From SZUA-38 sp965212525 (GTDB taxonomy: Bacteria > Pseudomonadota > Gammaproteobacteria > Xanthomonadales > SZUA-38): a stretch of DNA of 64,000 nt. The stretch covers positions 1 through 64,000 of the forward strand of contig CBDBVC010000001.1 in the NCBI GenBank assembly GCA_965212525.1, read 5' to 3'. A model generated the notes under the pieces. That model saw only the letters and a program-made list of their open reading frames with translations, had not been told where the DNA came from and made no database searches. Position numbers and translations under genes: made by a program. The stretch's first letter is position 1. The number at the start of each line of letters is the position of its first letter. Positions 48,170 to 56,980 of the stretch are shown piece after piece.

Positions 48170-48633
48170 AACGATACTGGCTGGTTAAATCCGAACCCGA
48201 CGAATTTTCACTGGACGACCTGAAGGCCTGTCCCGGCAAGACCGATCACTGGGATGGCGTGCGCAATTACCAGGCGCGCAATTTCATGCGTGATGACATG
48301 AAGAAGGGAGATGAGGTGTTCTTCTACCATTCGAACTGCGAAACACCAGGTATTGTCGGTATCGCCAGAGTCAGCCGCGAAGGTTATCCAGACCACACGG
48401 CGTTTGACCCCGACGACAAGCACTATGATCCGAAATCCGACCCGGAGAACCCGCGCTGGATCATGGTGGACGTCACCTACAGGCGCAAGCTCAAGCGCCT
48501 CATCAGCCTGAGAGAGCTGAAGGACTGCCCCGAGCTGGAAGGCTTCAGGCTGGTCGGACGCGGCAACCGGCTCTCGGTCATGCCGGTGGATGAAGCACAC
48601 TGGAATTTCATTCTCGGACTGGAAAACGCATGA
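48160..48633 (+). CDS. EVE-domain protein
   Basis: A 157-residue EVE (PUA-like) protein. It starts MVLKRYWLVKSEPDEFSLDD and has the domain motif DHWDGVRNYQARNFMRDDM, then KGDEVFFYHSN and GIVGIARV. EVE domains bind modified bases. It overlaps the fau end and overlaps rpiA by four bases. Such EVE genes between fau and rpiA are common in gammaproteobacteria; the target here is unknown. Confidence 0.92.
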   Translation: MVLKRYWLVKSEPDEFSLDDLKACPGKTDHWDGVRNYQARNFMRDDMKKGDEVFFYHSNCETPGIVGIARVSREGYPDHTAFDPDDKHYDPKSDPENPRWIMVDVTYRRKLKRLISLRELKDCPELEGFRLVGRGNRLSVMPVDEAHWNFILGLENA

Positions 48634-49283
48634 ATCAGGATGAACTCAAACTGGAAGTGGGCCGTGCTGCAGTCAGGCATGTCGAGGAAGACAGCATCCT
48701 GGGTGTGGGGACCGGTTCCACGGTCAATGCGTTCATACAGGCACTGGCCGAATCCGGCAAGCGGCTGGATGCTGCCGTCTCAAGTTCCGATGCCACCACG
48801 GCTGCGCTGAAAAACATCGGTGTCAACGTGGTTGACCTGAATACCACCGGCGGTCTGGAACTCTACATCGACGGCGCAGACGAAGCCGACCCGCACCGCC
48901 GTCTGATCAAGGGTGGTGGAGGTGCCCTCACCCGGGAAAAAATCATCGCCGCCTGTTCGAGACGATTCATCTGCCTGGTCGATGAGAGCAAACAGGTCGA
49001 TGTACTGGGCCGGTTTCCGCTGCCGGTGGAAGTGATTCCGATGGCCCGTTCCTACGTAGCCCGAAAACTCGTCGGCCTTGGCGGACAGCCCGAATACCGG
49101 GAAGGCTTCGTCACCGACAACGGCTGCCACATCCTCGATGTGCACAACCTCGACATACTCGATCCGGTCTCGATGGAAAACAGCATCAACAACATCGTCG
49201 GCGTCGTCTCCGTCGGCCTGTTCGCCAGCCGCCCTGCCGACCTGCTGATGGTCGCCTCAGCCAATGGGGTCACCGAGATCTGA
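48630..49283 (+). CDS. rpiA: Ribose-5-phosphate isomerase A
   Basis: A 217-residue RpiA that interconverts ribose 5-phosphate and ribulose 5-phosphate. The active-site loops are visible: GVGTGSTVNAFIQAL, DGADEADPHRRLIKGGGGAL (Asp and Lys), and ICLVDESKQVDVLGRFPLPV. It starts ATGA-overlapping with the EVE gene and is followed by the MITE-like repeats. Confidence 0.97.
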   Translation: MNQDELKLEVGRAAVRHVEEDSILGVGTGSTVNAFIQALAESGKRLDAAVSSSDATTAALKNIGVNVVDLNTTGGLELYIDGADEADPHRRLIKGGGGALTREKIIAACSRRFICLVDESKQVDVLGRFPLPVEVIPMARSYVARKLVGLGGQPEYREGFVTDNGCHILDVHNLDILDPVSMENSINNIVGVVSVGLFASRPADLLMVASANGVTEI

Positions 49284-49364
49284 CCGACTTAAATCCGATC
49301 TCAATCTAGAGGCTCTAGTCACCCATTTTGTGGCCCGGGAAGATTTCATATAAACACAGAATTT

Positions 49365-49487
49365 CCTGACGCATTCAGGGAGTACGAGACAAGGCTTGGT
49401 TGTGCTCAAAAAGCGCAGCGTACAGTCGTACGTGAGCATTTTTGAGCGCAAGCGTAACGCCGTATCGTGCTTCCTGAATGCGTCAGG
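49365..49487. mobile_element. MITE-like unit A, 123 bp with 15-bp perfect inverted ends
   Basis: It starts CCTGACGCATTCAGG (49365-49379) and ends with its exact reverse complement CCTGAATGCGTCAGG (49473-49487). The interior GAGACAAGGCTTGGTTG...AAAAAGCGCAGCGTAC...GTACGTGAGCATTTTT also folds on itself. No transposase is encoded. Confidence 0.75.
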
Positions 49488-49493
49488 GGGTGT

Positions 49494-49573
49494 GAGACAA
49501 GGCTTGATTGTGGGAAAAGCGGAGCGTACTCCAGTACGTGAGTATTTTCACATCAGGCGGATAACGCCGTATC
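49494..49573. repeat. Diverged third interior copy between the two MITE-like units
   Basis: GAGACAAGGCTTGATTGTG...GTACGTGAGTATTTTC...ATAACGCCGTATC matches the interior of units A and B with more changes and lacks its own ends; it is bounded instead by the right end of unit A and the left end of unit B. Confidence 0.7.
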
Positions 49574-49602
49574 GCGCCGCCTGTGGACGCCAGATCATGT
49601 AC

Positions 49603-49725
49603 CCTGACGCATTCAGGGCGTGTGAGACAAGGCTTGGTTGTTTCGAAAAAGCGCAGCGTACTGTCGTACGTGAGCATTTTTGGGAGCAAGCGTAACGCCG
49701 TATCACACGTCCTGAATGCGTCAGG
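49603..49725. mobile_element. MITE-like unit B, 123 bp with 15-bp perfect inverted ends
   Basis: Same length and same 15-bp ends as unit A (49603-49617 and 49711-49725), with about thirteen differences inside. The right end contains the stop codon of the rhodanese gene on the minus strand. Confidence 0.75.
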
Positions 49726-50791
49726 CGCCGCGGGCCTCGCGTCGTCGCTTCATGAGCAGTTGTTGTCTCACAGACGTCACCCCACCCCTTAACGCATAGG
49801 CCTTGAAACCCATCTTGTTCAGAATGAAGGCAGCAGAGGCAGCGCGTTCACCGGTATCGCAGTAGACGACGTAGGGCACATCCTCGCGCATGCCGGCCAC
49901 GGTTTCCCGCAAGCGGTAGAGCGGCGCGTTGATGCTGTCCTTGAGTGCACACTGGTCGTGTTCTTCCTTGAGCCTGACATCGAGCATGGTGCCGCCCAGA
50001 CTGACCAGTGCCGAGGCTCTGCCAGGCGAGATCCAGTCGACCACAGGGTGCCTTAGCAGCTCACTGAAATCTTCCTTGCCCAGGCGCATGAGACGGCCGG
50101 CTGTCTTGGCTCGGACAGTGGCATTTCGCTTGACGTTGGAGATCAGGGCATCTTCGCCGAAACTGTCACCACCGGTGAGTGTGGCCACTGCGGTGTTGGT
50201 GCCCTTCTGATTCTTCAGCACCTGGAATTCGCCGTTCTGGATGACATAGAAGTAATCGCCTTCATCCCCCTCGACGATGACATCCTCGTTGGGCATGGCG
50301 CCGACGGATTCAAAGCGATCGAACATGCGCTCAATATTGCCGGCCGGCAGTTTCAGCAGCGCCTTGGACTTGAGCATCTGGAACACCCAGCGTGCGGATT
50401 CGGCCGTCCCGCCTTCGACATTGACTTGAGAGCTGCGCGAGATCTGATCCCAGGTGAGTGCCTTTTCCAGATAACCGCGGTCAAATTCGAGTATCCGGGC
50501 GACCGGACTGTTGACCGAAGCAGTGAACCGACGCGGCTGAAAATCACCGACAGCATACTTGGATCGTTCTGAATTGGAATCGAATTCCCTGACCCGGCCA
50601 TCGGCCGATTGACCCGACATGCGTCCGGACAGCAGGTAGAAGCTCATGCCGTCATTCTCGCCCTCGGTAAAGACAACTTCGCCGCGGTTGAAATCCTTGA
50701 CTTCACCCGACTCCGCCAGCAGCTTGATATGGGGTTCAAGCATGGTTTTGAACGGGTATAACTCTTTCAGGATCTTGATCTCAATCGACAT
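49721..50791 (-). CDS. Double cyclic-nucleotide-binding domain plus rhodanese protein
   Basis: A 356-residue cytosolic protein with two CNB folds (about residues 20-130, with FTEGENDGMSFYLLSG; and about 155-245, with VEGDEGDYFYVIQNGEFQVL and GGDSFGEDALISNVKRNATV, a near-canonical phosphate cassette) and a C-terminal rhodanese domain. The rhodanese loop is YCDTGERAASA with the active Cys. It probably couples a nucleotide signal to sulfur transfer or redox sensing. The last codons and stop lie inside MITE-like unit B, so its 3' end may have been reshaped by insertion. Confidence 0.82.
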   Translation of the reverse strand: MSIEIKILKELYPFKTMLEPHIKLLAESGEVKDFNRGEVVFTEGENDGMSFYLLSGRMSGQSADGRVREFDSNSERSKYAVGDFQPRRFTASVNSPVARILEFDRGYLEKALTWDQISRSSQVNVEGGTAESARWVFQMLKSKALLKLPAGNIERMFDRFESVGAMPNEDVIVEGDEGDYFYVIQNGEFQVLKNQKGTNTAVATLTGGDSFGEDALISNVKRNATVRAKTAGRLMRLGKEDFSELLRHPVVDWISPGRASALVSLGGTMLDVRLKEEHDQCALKDSINAPLYRLRETVAGMREDVPYVVYCDTGERAASAAFILNKMGFKAYALRGGVTSVRQQLLMKRRREARGA

Positions 50792-50906
50792 CGCTGGGCC
50801 TCAATTCATGTCTGAGCCTATTCTGCATGAAAACTGCACAAAAATCATGCAGTTGTCATGATCGTGTCGGCAAGGCACTGCGCAGGCAGCAGAGGGGACA
50901 AAAAAA

Positions 50907-50927
50907 AACCCGTGCCAGGCACGGGTT
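50907..50927 (-). terminator. Rho-independent terminator of rplM-rpsI
   Basis: On the minus strand AACCCGTGC-ctg-GCACGGGTT is followed by eight T residues, 28 bases after the rpsI stop. A strong, textbook stem and T run. Confidence 0.93.
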
Positions 50928-50954
50928 TTGAATGAATCGCAGTGTGATTCGGTA

Positions 50955-51347
50955 TCAACGCTTGGAGTACTGCGTTGCCTTGCGCGCCTTGTGCAGACCG
51001 ACTTTCTTCCGTTCTACCGCACGTGCATCACGTGTGACGTAACCGGCCTTGCGTAGATCACCGCGCAATGTTTCATCATATTCGATCAGTGCGCGTGTCA
51101 GACCCAGACGAATCGCTCCCGCCTGTCCACTGATGCCACCGCCCTTGACCGTGCAGTAGATATCGAAGCGATCGGTCAGGCCAGTCAGCTCAAGTGGCTG
51201 GCGAACGATCATGCGAGAGGTTTCACGGCCGAAGAACTCATCCAGCGAGTTCTTGTTAACCACAATGTTGCCCTTGCCAGGACGCAGGAAAACCCGTGCT
51301 GTGGACGATTTGCGACGTCCGGTTCCGTAGTATTGTTCAATAGACAT
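50955..51347 (-). CDS. rpsI: 30S ribosomal protein S9
   Basis: A 130-residue S9. It starts MSIEQYYGTGRRKSSTARVF, contains LTGLTDRFDIYCTVKGGGIS and the DARAVERKKVGLHKARKATQ tail that reaches the P-site tRNA, and ends YSKR. It follows rplM by 21 bases in the standard operon. Confidence 0.98.
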   Translation of the reverse strand: MSIEQYYGTGRRKSSTARVFLRPGKGNIVVNKNSLDEFFGRETSRMIVRQPLELTGLTDRFDIYCTVKGGGISGQAGAIRLGLTRALIEYDETLRGDLRKAGYVTRDARAVERKKVGLHKARKATQYSKR

Positions 51348-51368
51348 AAGGATTCAGATTCCGTTAGG

Positions 51369-51800
51369 TTAGATCTCAAGCGCCTGTGGCTGCTGTGCGG
51401 TATGTGGGTGCTCTGTGCCGGCATAGACTTTCAGCTTGCGGTACATGGCACGACCCAGGGGATTCTTCGGCAGCATACCCTTGACGGCCAGCTCTATGAC
51501 CTGTTCGGGATGCTCGTCGAGCAGTGTTCTCAGGTTCTTTTCCTTGAGATTACCGATGTATCCGGTGTGACGGTAGTAAATCTTGTCATCAAGCTTCTTG
51601 CCGGTCACGTGAATTTTTTCGGCGTTAACCACAACGATGTAGTCACCGGTGTCGACGTGAGGTGTGTACTCTGGCTTGTGCTTGCCGCGAAGACGACGAG
51701 CCAGCTCGGATGCCAGGCGACCCAGGGTCTTTCCTTCGGCATCGACGATGTACCAGTCACGCTTTACTTCATGTGGTTTTGCGCTAAATGTTTTCATCAA
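51369..51800 (-). CDS. rplM: 50S ribosomal protein L13
   Basis: A 143-residue L13, an early 50S assembly protein. DWYIVDAEGKTLGRLASELA, YTPHVDTGDYIVVVNAEKI, KMLPKNPLGRAMYRKLKVYA-type text and GTEHPHTAQQP are all present. It is the first gene of rplM-rpsI; its promoter should lie in the ~260-base gap upstream. Confidence 0.98.
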   Translation of the reverse strand: MMKTFSAKPHEVKRDWYIVDAEGKTLGRLASELARRLRGKHKPEYTPHVDTGDYIVVVNAEKIHVTGKKLDDKIYYRHTGYIGNLKEKNLRTLLDEHPEQVIELAVKGMLPKNPLGRAMYRKLKVYAGTEHPHTAQQPQALEI

Positions 51801-52063
51801 TTTGTCCTGTTCTCTTCTTTCAGGTGATCTAACCTGAAATCAAAACGTTGTTCGATGGGCTGACAACGAACTTCGCTATGTCAGCACGGCCTGTCGAGAA
51901 GCCCGATGCTGCGCGTTTGTCCATACCCCACACGCAGCAAAGTCTCTCAGCCAGGCTGAAATCAAGGGCGGGAATACTATCGAACCCCGCCTTTGAATGC
52001 AAGCCTTTCAGTCGAAAAGGTGACAATCTGCCGATCCACTGTAATCGGTCAGATCCGGCCCGT
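51801..52063. other. Gap upstream of rplM
   Basis: About 260 bases between rplM and the DUF481 stop. It should hold the rplM-rpsI promoter. No gene, clear terminator or RNA was seen. Confidence 0.4.
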
Positions 52064-52771
52064 TCAGTCGATGGCGTAAACCAGGTTGATGCTGCTCACC
52101 CGATCGGTCTTGTCGATGCCATCTGCCACGTCGGTGTTGTGGCGAATTTCATAGGCAACCTGAAGCCCGAAATCACCTGAAATTTCGGCATTCAGGGCCG
52201 TGACATTCTTCAGGAAGGTGTTGTCCGAACCGGATTCGACCAGAAAATCATTACTCAGGCTGGCCGTCTCGCTGAACACACGGGTGTAGCCAAGCACGCC
52301 TCGCACGATCGCCTCGGTGTCGGAATCGCCGCTGATTCGCTCTTCCGCACGCCTGACACCGAGTCCGATTTCTCCCTTGAGCTTGTTCGATTCGCTGTCA
52401 ACGAGGACTCGACCATAACCGACCGTTGCCGTCAGCTGGGATTCGAACTGACTGAATTCGTCGTCTTCATAACGCAGCGAACCCAGCCAGTAGGCCTTTT
52501 CGTCTATCTTGTAATCGACCTGACCGTAGAGCTCAAAACGATCGGCTGTGTCTTCATCACCGGATTCGGACTGCAGTATCTTGAGCCCCAGCGAATAACG
52601 CCACTTTTCAAGATTGTTGACGGCATCTGCACCGATACTCAGCGTCTGTGTGTCAGCATTGCCGCTTTGTGAGACAAAACCCAGTGCACCGTTGCCGGAC
52701 CAGCCCTCATCGTCCTGTGCAAAGCTCGCCGTTGACAGCGCTACGATCATGATAATCATCAATTTTTTCAT
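52064..52771 (-). CDS. DUF481 outer-membrane beta-barrel protein (YdiY-like)
   Basis: A 235-residue protein with a signal peptide (MKKLMIIMIVALSTASFAQ) from the ATG at 52771, which has AAGGGAAG upstream. The family start EGWSGNGALGFVSQSGNADT is the DUF481 motif, followed by alternating strands and a final strand ending in NLVYAID. DUF481 proteins are outer-membrane barrels of unknown function, sometimes induced by acid or salt. Confidence 0.9.
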   Translation of the reverse strand: MKKLMIIMIVALSTASFAQDDEGWSGNGALGFVSQSGNADTQTLSIGADAVNNLEKWRYSLGLKILQSESGDEDTADRFELYGQVDYKIDEKAYWLGSLRYEDDEFSQFESQLTATVGYGRVLVDSESNKLKGEIGLGVRRAEERISGDSDTEAIVRGVLGYTRVFSETASLSNDFLVESGSDNTFLKNVTALNAEISGDFGLQVAYEIRHNTDVADGIDKTDRVSSINLVYAID

Positions 52772-52907
52772 CAGTTTTCTTCCCTTGTGGTTATCAACCG
52801 GAGACCGATTCCGGTAAAATCGCCACATGATATCGACTTGCCCTGATCGCAGCACGCGCTAATTTACCGAATTTACATTTGATCACGTTTCAGGATATGA
52901 CCAACCC

Positions 52908-53543
52908 ATGAGATCACTGACACTGCTGGACTACCTGATTGACCAGATGGATCAATCACTGCGCACCTCCTACGCGCCAGCCAGGGCACGTCGTGCCAAC
53001 CCCGCCGATGACATTGAAGACGGTGACATGGATGAGACGGAACGCCGCCATGCAGCGGGCCTGATGCGGATCAACCATGTCGGCGAGGTCTGTGCCCAGG
53101 CTCTGTACAATGGCCAGTCCCTGACGGCTGACCATGCCGAGATCAGGCAACAGATGATCGCCGCATCGGAAGAGGAGACCGATCACCTGGCCTGGTGCAA
53201 TGACCGGCTTGAAGAACTGTCATCACGACCCAGCCTGTTCAATCCGTTCTGGTACGCCGGCTCCTGGACACTGGGTGCGGTAGCCGGTCTCTGTGGTGAT
53301 GACTGGTCGCTGGGGTTCGTGGTCGAGACTGAAAGACAGGTTGAGGCACACCTGCATGAGCACCTGGAGTCGCTGCCTGAGGGCGACAACCGCAGCCGTG
53401 CCATTGTCACTCAGATGGCGATTGATGAGGCAGAGCATGGTCAGAACGCACTCGATGCCGGTGGCCGTGAACTGCCGCGCCCGATTCAGCGGGGCATGAC
53501 GATCATGGCCAGTTTCATGAAACTGGTGGCCTACCGGGCCTGA
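52908..53543 (+). CDS. coq7: Demethoxyubiquinone hydroxylase Coq7
   Basis: A 211-residue di-iron hydroxylase that makes the C6 hydroxyl in ubiquinone synthesis. The ferritin-like ligands are visible: Glu60 in NHVGEVCAQALY, the EEETDHLAW Glu/His, and the second half VETERQVEAHLHEH and AIDEAEHGQNA. The N-terminal 40 residues are a leader typical of bacterial Coq7. It supplies a step besides the flavoprotein hydroxylases encoded earlier in the window. Confidence 0.95.
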   Translation: MRSLTLLDYLIDQMDQSLRTSYAPARARRANPADDIEDGDMDETERRHAAGLMRINHVGEVCAQALYNGQSLTADHAEIRQQMIAASEEETDHLAWCNDRLEELSSRPSLFNPFWYAGSWTLGAVAGLCGDDWSLGFVVETERQVEAHLHEHLESLPEGDNRSRAIVTQMAIDEAEHGQNALDAGGRELPRPIQRGMTIMASFMKLVAYRA

Positions 53544-53568
53544 AGTCCGAATTGTCGGCTACCGAGAC

Positions 53569-55391
53569 TCATGGCGCGCTGTCGAGTTGCTCCCTGACTG
53601 AATCGCCGGCCTGACCAGCAGTCAGGCTCTCGCACAATGCAGCCGCTGATGGCAGCAGGCGCTGAAGGTCGATGGTTCCGGTCAGATTACCGTCTTCAAG
53701 GTTGTACTCAACGCTGGCCGAGGAGCAATCTTCAAACCGAAGCGTGGCTGTGCCGACCTGTTCCGTATCGACTTCAGCCGGATCGTTGAAACGCCCGCCT
53801 GAGCTGTTGAATACCGGCAGGGTGGCCGTACCGTCCTGATAATTCCCCTGCATGGTCAGCCATCGATGGTTGTCATCACCAACCTTGGTGGATGAAGACG
53901 ATTGAGTGGCTTCATGCACGAACCAGGATACGAAAATGAAATTGTTGTCCGGCTGAATATCCACCAGCATGCCCTGGCCCGGTGTCTGTGGATTGTACCA
54001 GGCGCCAGACAGACCCTGGTTGATCTGAAATACAGGCTCATCACCCAGATTCGCCCTGAGAATGAAGATGCCTCGGTTGATATCACTGATAAGGATTAGG
54101 CCGTTGTCAAAAAACGGGTACACATTCCAGGCACCACTGAAGCTGTCGATACTGTCTGCCTCGGGAAACGTGTCAAACCAGGCTACCTCCTCCATGGATG
54201 CCGTTGACAGGTCATTCAGCTTGAGAATACGCAGTCCACGTGAATAGTTGGCCTGAAATGTATGTTGGCCTACCACGTATTGGTTGTGGTCAATGGCAGG
54301 CCCGTTCGATTCGTGAAATCCGGTAAACACCGGGTTGTCGAGGTCATTCAGGTCAAACACATAGGTACGCGTGTTGTGCCTGTTGGCCATCTCATCGATC
54401 TCATCATCCATGATGAAATAACGCTGATCAGGTGTCAGCCAACCCTGGTGGGTATAACCAAACTCGGGATAACTGCCCTTGCTGATCAGCACCGGTGTGC
54501 TCTTGTCGGTCATGTCAACGATGGTCAGGGTATCCTCGTTGCTGGCAAAACAGATCTCGCGCCCCTGGTAATCTGAATCGGGCCCCTGATACATCAGGCA
54601 CTGTGCGTCATGCGTGTAACCGTCCTCGAGGTAACATCCGGCAAATACCGGGTCCTTGGGTGACTGGATGTTGACGGCGTACAAGCCACCTCGACAGATA
54701 TTGCTTCCGACCAGATAAGCGAAGGCCGGATTTCCTCATTGATCACGATATTATGCGCAATCCGAAACCCGACGATGCCACCTGGGACCCTGTAACGATA
54801 GACTGTGTCGGCTTCGAATGTCTCTGTGGCGCCCGACACGTCCAGCAGGCGCGTCAGATCGAACACCTGCAGGCCGTGATCCCCGGCATTATCGGCCACG
54901 ACATAAGCATGGTCACGATAAACCTTGATATCTCGCCAGACACTAGTGCCACCACTGCTGGGCAGGTACCCGGTGAACACTGGCGCTTCAGGCACGGTGA
55001 TATCAACGAAGGCCGTACCATGTGACAAACCCAGCAGGGCGAAATAGCGGCCACTGGCCTCGTGCTTCCAGCCCCAGCTGTCTGAACCTGATCCGCCAAA
55101 AAAGTTACTCATATCAAGAAAGCCAACCAGATCGACATTATGACATCTGAACTCTGCCGCCATGCCATCGACACAGCTTTGCTGACCCTGGAAATTGAAC
55201 TTGATTCGGGGCTGTTGAGTGTGCGCCTGGTGTGCCATCGCGACAAAATCCCAGTCGGGGAAACGCTGACCTAGCTCCTCTGCACGCGTGGGTGTGTGAC
55301 AGGCCTGCGCAGGAAAGACGATGGCCATCACCACAAGTACGACCAGGCAGCATTGATAACAGTTTTGGTTCACATCGTGTTCCTTGTGCAT
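53569..55391 (-). CDS. Choice-of-anchor B family protein with WFTY module, frameshifted
   Basis: Repaired length is about 606 residues. It starts at 55391 with a signal peptide (LVVLVVMAIVFPAQACH) and reads as a choice-of-anchor B beta-propeller: GHVDLVGFLDMSNF-type text, VFDLTRLLDVSG, then HNIVINEE. A two-base excess near 54730 (AATCCGGCC for an expected A-C-GGC) breaks the frame, and the rest continues LYAVNIQSPKDPVFAGCYLE, GYTHDAQCLMYQGPDSDYQG, YIMDDEIDEMANRH. The C-terminal ~150 residues are WFTY module copy 6. The family is defined by variable C-terminal anchors. Confidence 0.85.
53632..54015 (-). other. WFTY module copy 6 (choice-of-anchor B protein)
   Basis: It encodes LSGAWYNPQTPGQGMLVDIQ, then FVSWFVHEATQ...HRWLTMQG, SSGGRFNDPAEV, TLRFEDCSSASVEYN and IDLQRLL...LC. 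It is close to copies 4 and 5 at its start. Confidence 0.8.
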
Positions 55392-55516
55392 CTCACAGAC
55401 AGGAAGCCGCCACGGCAGCCTGTTTCGGCACGCAGCATGCCATAACTACGAAGCCAATCATAGTTAATTCAATTTTTGCGGGATCCGGGCACAGGCAGTT
55501 CCGGCTCCTGACCGGT

Positions 55517-55987
55517 CTAGAGATCTTCAACTGGCAGCGAGGTGGTGTATTTCTTCTGTCGTAACACGAATGAGGAATTGGTGGACTTGACCGATTTGAG
55601 CGTGAGCAGTTTCTTCATGATGAACTGTTCAATCGACAGGATGTCGCGACCGATGACCCGAATCATGTAATCATTGGCTCCGGTGAGTGTGTAGCAATCG
55701 ACGATCTCGTCAGACTGCTCGATGAACTGGTCCACTTCACTGATGCATTCATCGGAATGGTCGGTAAGTGAAAACTGGATGATGGCCATGGCCGTCAGCC
55801 CGACCGCGTCGGGATTGAGAATCGCGACATAACGGTCGATGACACCGCTTTCCTCGAGCTTTCTGAGACGTCGCCAGCAAGGTGCATTCGACAGATTGAC
55901 CTCCTGGGCCAGTTGCTGGTTGGTGATGCGGCCATTTTGCTGAAGACTGTTCAGTATCTTCTTGTCGATTCTATCAAGTTTTTGCAT
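55517..55987 (-). CDS. Lrp/AsnC-family regulator
   Basis: A 156-residue Lrp/AsnC regulator. The HTH is RITNQQLAQEVNLSNAPCWRR (starting near residue 20) and the RAM/ligand domain includes VDCYTLTGANDYMIRVIGRD. It is divergent from phhA across 145 bases, so it probably controls the phenylalanine pathway, as Lrp-type or TyrR-type regulators do in relatives. The site is inferred, not seen. Confidence 0.93.
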   Translation of the reverse strand: MQKLDRIDKKILNSLQQNGRITNQQLAQEVNLSNAPCWRRLRKLEESGVIDRYVAILNPDAVGLTAMAIIQFSLTDHSDECISEVDQFIEQSDEIVDCYTLTGANDYMIRVIGRDILSIEQFIMKKLLTLKSVKSTNSSFVLRQKKYTTSLPVEDL

Positions 55988-56132
55988 TTTAATAATTATT
56001 TATTCTAATTTTAATTGAATGAGTGAAATTTAATTATATATTATTATCATCTGTGGGTTTTTTTTGCAACCACATTTCTGGTCGCCACGGGTACGATAAC
56101 AACCAAGAATCAACATCACAGGAAACACATCC
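55988..56132. promoter_or_regulatory. AT-rich divergent promoter region, Lrp gene to phhA
   Basis: 145 bases, much more AT-rich than the neighbours in 55988-56070 (TAATAATTATTTATTC, ATTATATATTATTATC). Lrp-family proteins favour such regions. No exact operator is claimed. Confidence 0.5.
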
Positions 56133-56945
56133 TTGCCTACACAAACTGCTTACCAGGCCTACCTGCCCGATCAGGATGGCAGAGTGGATTACCCGGCGCA
56201 CGACCATGAAACCTGGCAAATATTGTACGAAAGACAGTGGCCTCTGATTTCAAGGCTGGCACATCCGGTGGTGCTGGAGGGCATGAACAGGCTGAAGCTG
56301 GGCAAGCAGCGGATTCCGCAGTGCATACCGCTGTCAGGTCAATTGCAGCAGTTGACCGGCTGGAGCGTCACCCCGGTTCCAGCCCTGATCGGGTTCAGGC
56401 GTTTCTATGGCATGCTGGCTGATCGAAGATTTCCGGCTGCCAGTTTCATTCGCAGACGCGAGGAACTGGACTATCTGCAGGAGCCTGACATCTTTCACGA
56501 GATATTCGGACACGCGCCCCTGCTGGCCAATCCGGTTCTGGCCGATTTCAGTCGACGGATTGGTGAACTGGGCAAGCATGCCAATGATGAACTGCATGTC
56601 TGGCTGGCCCGCCTGCACTGGTTCACGATCGAATTCAGCCTGATGATGCACCAGGGCAACATTCGGGCACTGGGCGCAGGATTACTGTCGTCACCCGGTG
56701 AAATTCGTTACGCCATCTGCTCGTCGCAACCAGTGATCAGGCCATTTGATCTGGTGGACTGCCTGCGCACCCCCTATCGTATCGACATCCAGCAGCCATT
56801 GTATTACCTGTTCGATGATCTGGAGCAGATCGAATCCATCAGCGATGACAACATACTGGACGCCATCGCCATTGCCCGCGATCTCGGGCTGCATGAGCCT
56901 CTCTACCCACTCGAGCGAGGCAGTGATCACCGCGAACCGTGCTGA
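56133..56945 (+). CDS. phhA: Phenylalanine 4-hydroxylase
   Basis: A 270-residue aromatic amino acid hydroxylase that makes tyrosine from phenylalanine with tetrahydropterin and O2. The iron ligands are His122 and His127 in PDIFHEIFGHAP and Glu168 in RLHWFTIEFSL. The start is TTG at 56133, with CAGGAAA 6-12 bases upstream. It is the monomeric bacterial type. It is followed by phhB, which recycles the cofactor. Confidence 0.95.
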   Translation: MPTQTAYQAYLPDQDGRVDYPAHDHETWQILYERQWPLISRLAHPVVLEGMNRLKLGKQRIPQCIPLSGQLQQLTGWSVTPVPALIGFRRFYGMLADRRFPAASFIRRREELDYLQEPDIFHEIFGHAPLLANPVLADFSRRIGELGKHANDELHVWLARLHWFTIEFSLMMHQGNIRALGAGLLSSPGEIRYAICSSQPVIRPFDLVDCLRTPYRIDIQQPLYYLFDDLEQIESISDDNILDAIAIARDLGLHEPLYPLERGSDHREPC

Positions 56946-56980
56946 GTCACGCATAAAGACACGAGCAGGACAGACAGATC

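Noticed and set aside
49365..49725. CRISPR array, from three similar repeats
   Set aside because: Repeats are ~80 bp, imperfect, and bounded by inverted ends; spacers and repeat sizes do not fit CRISPR.
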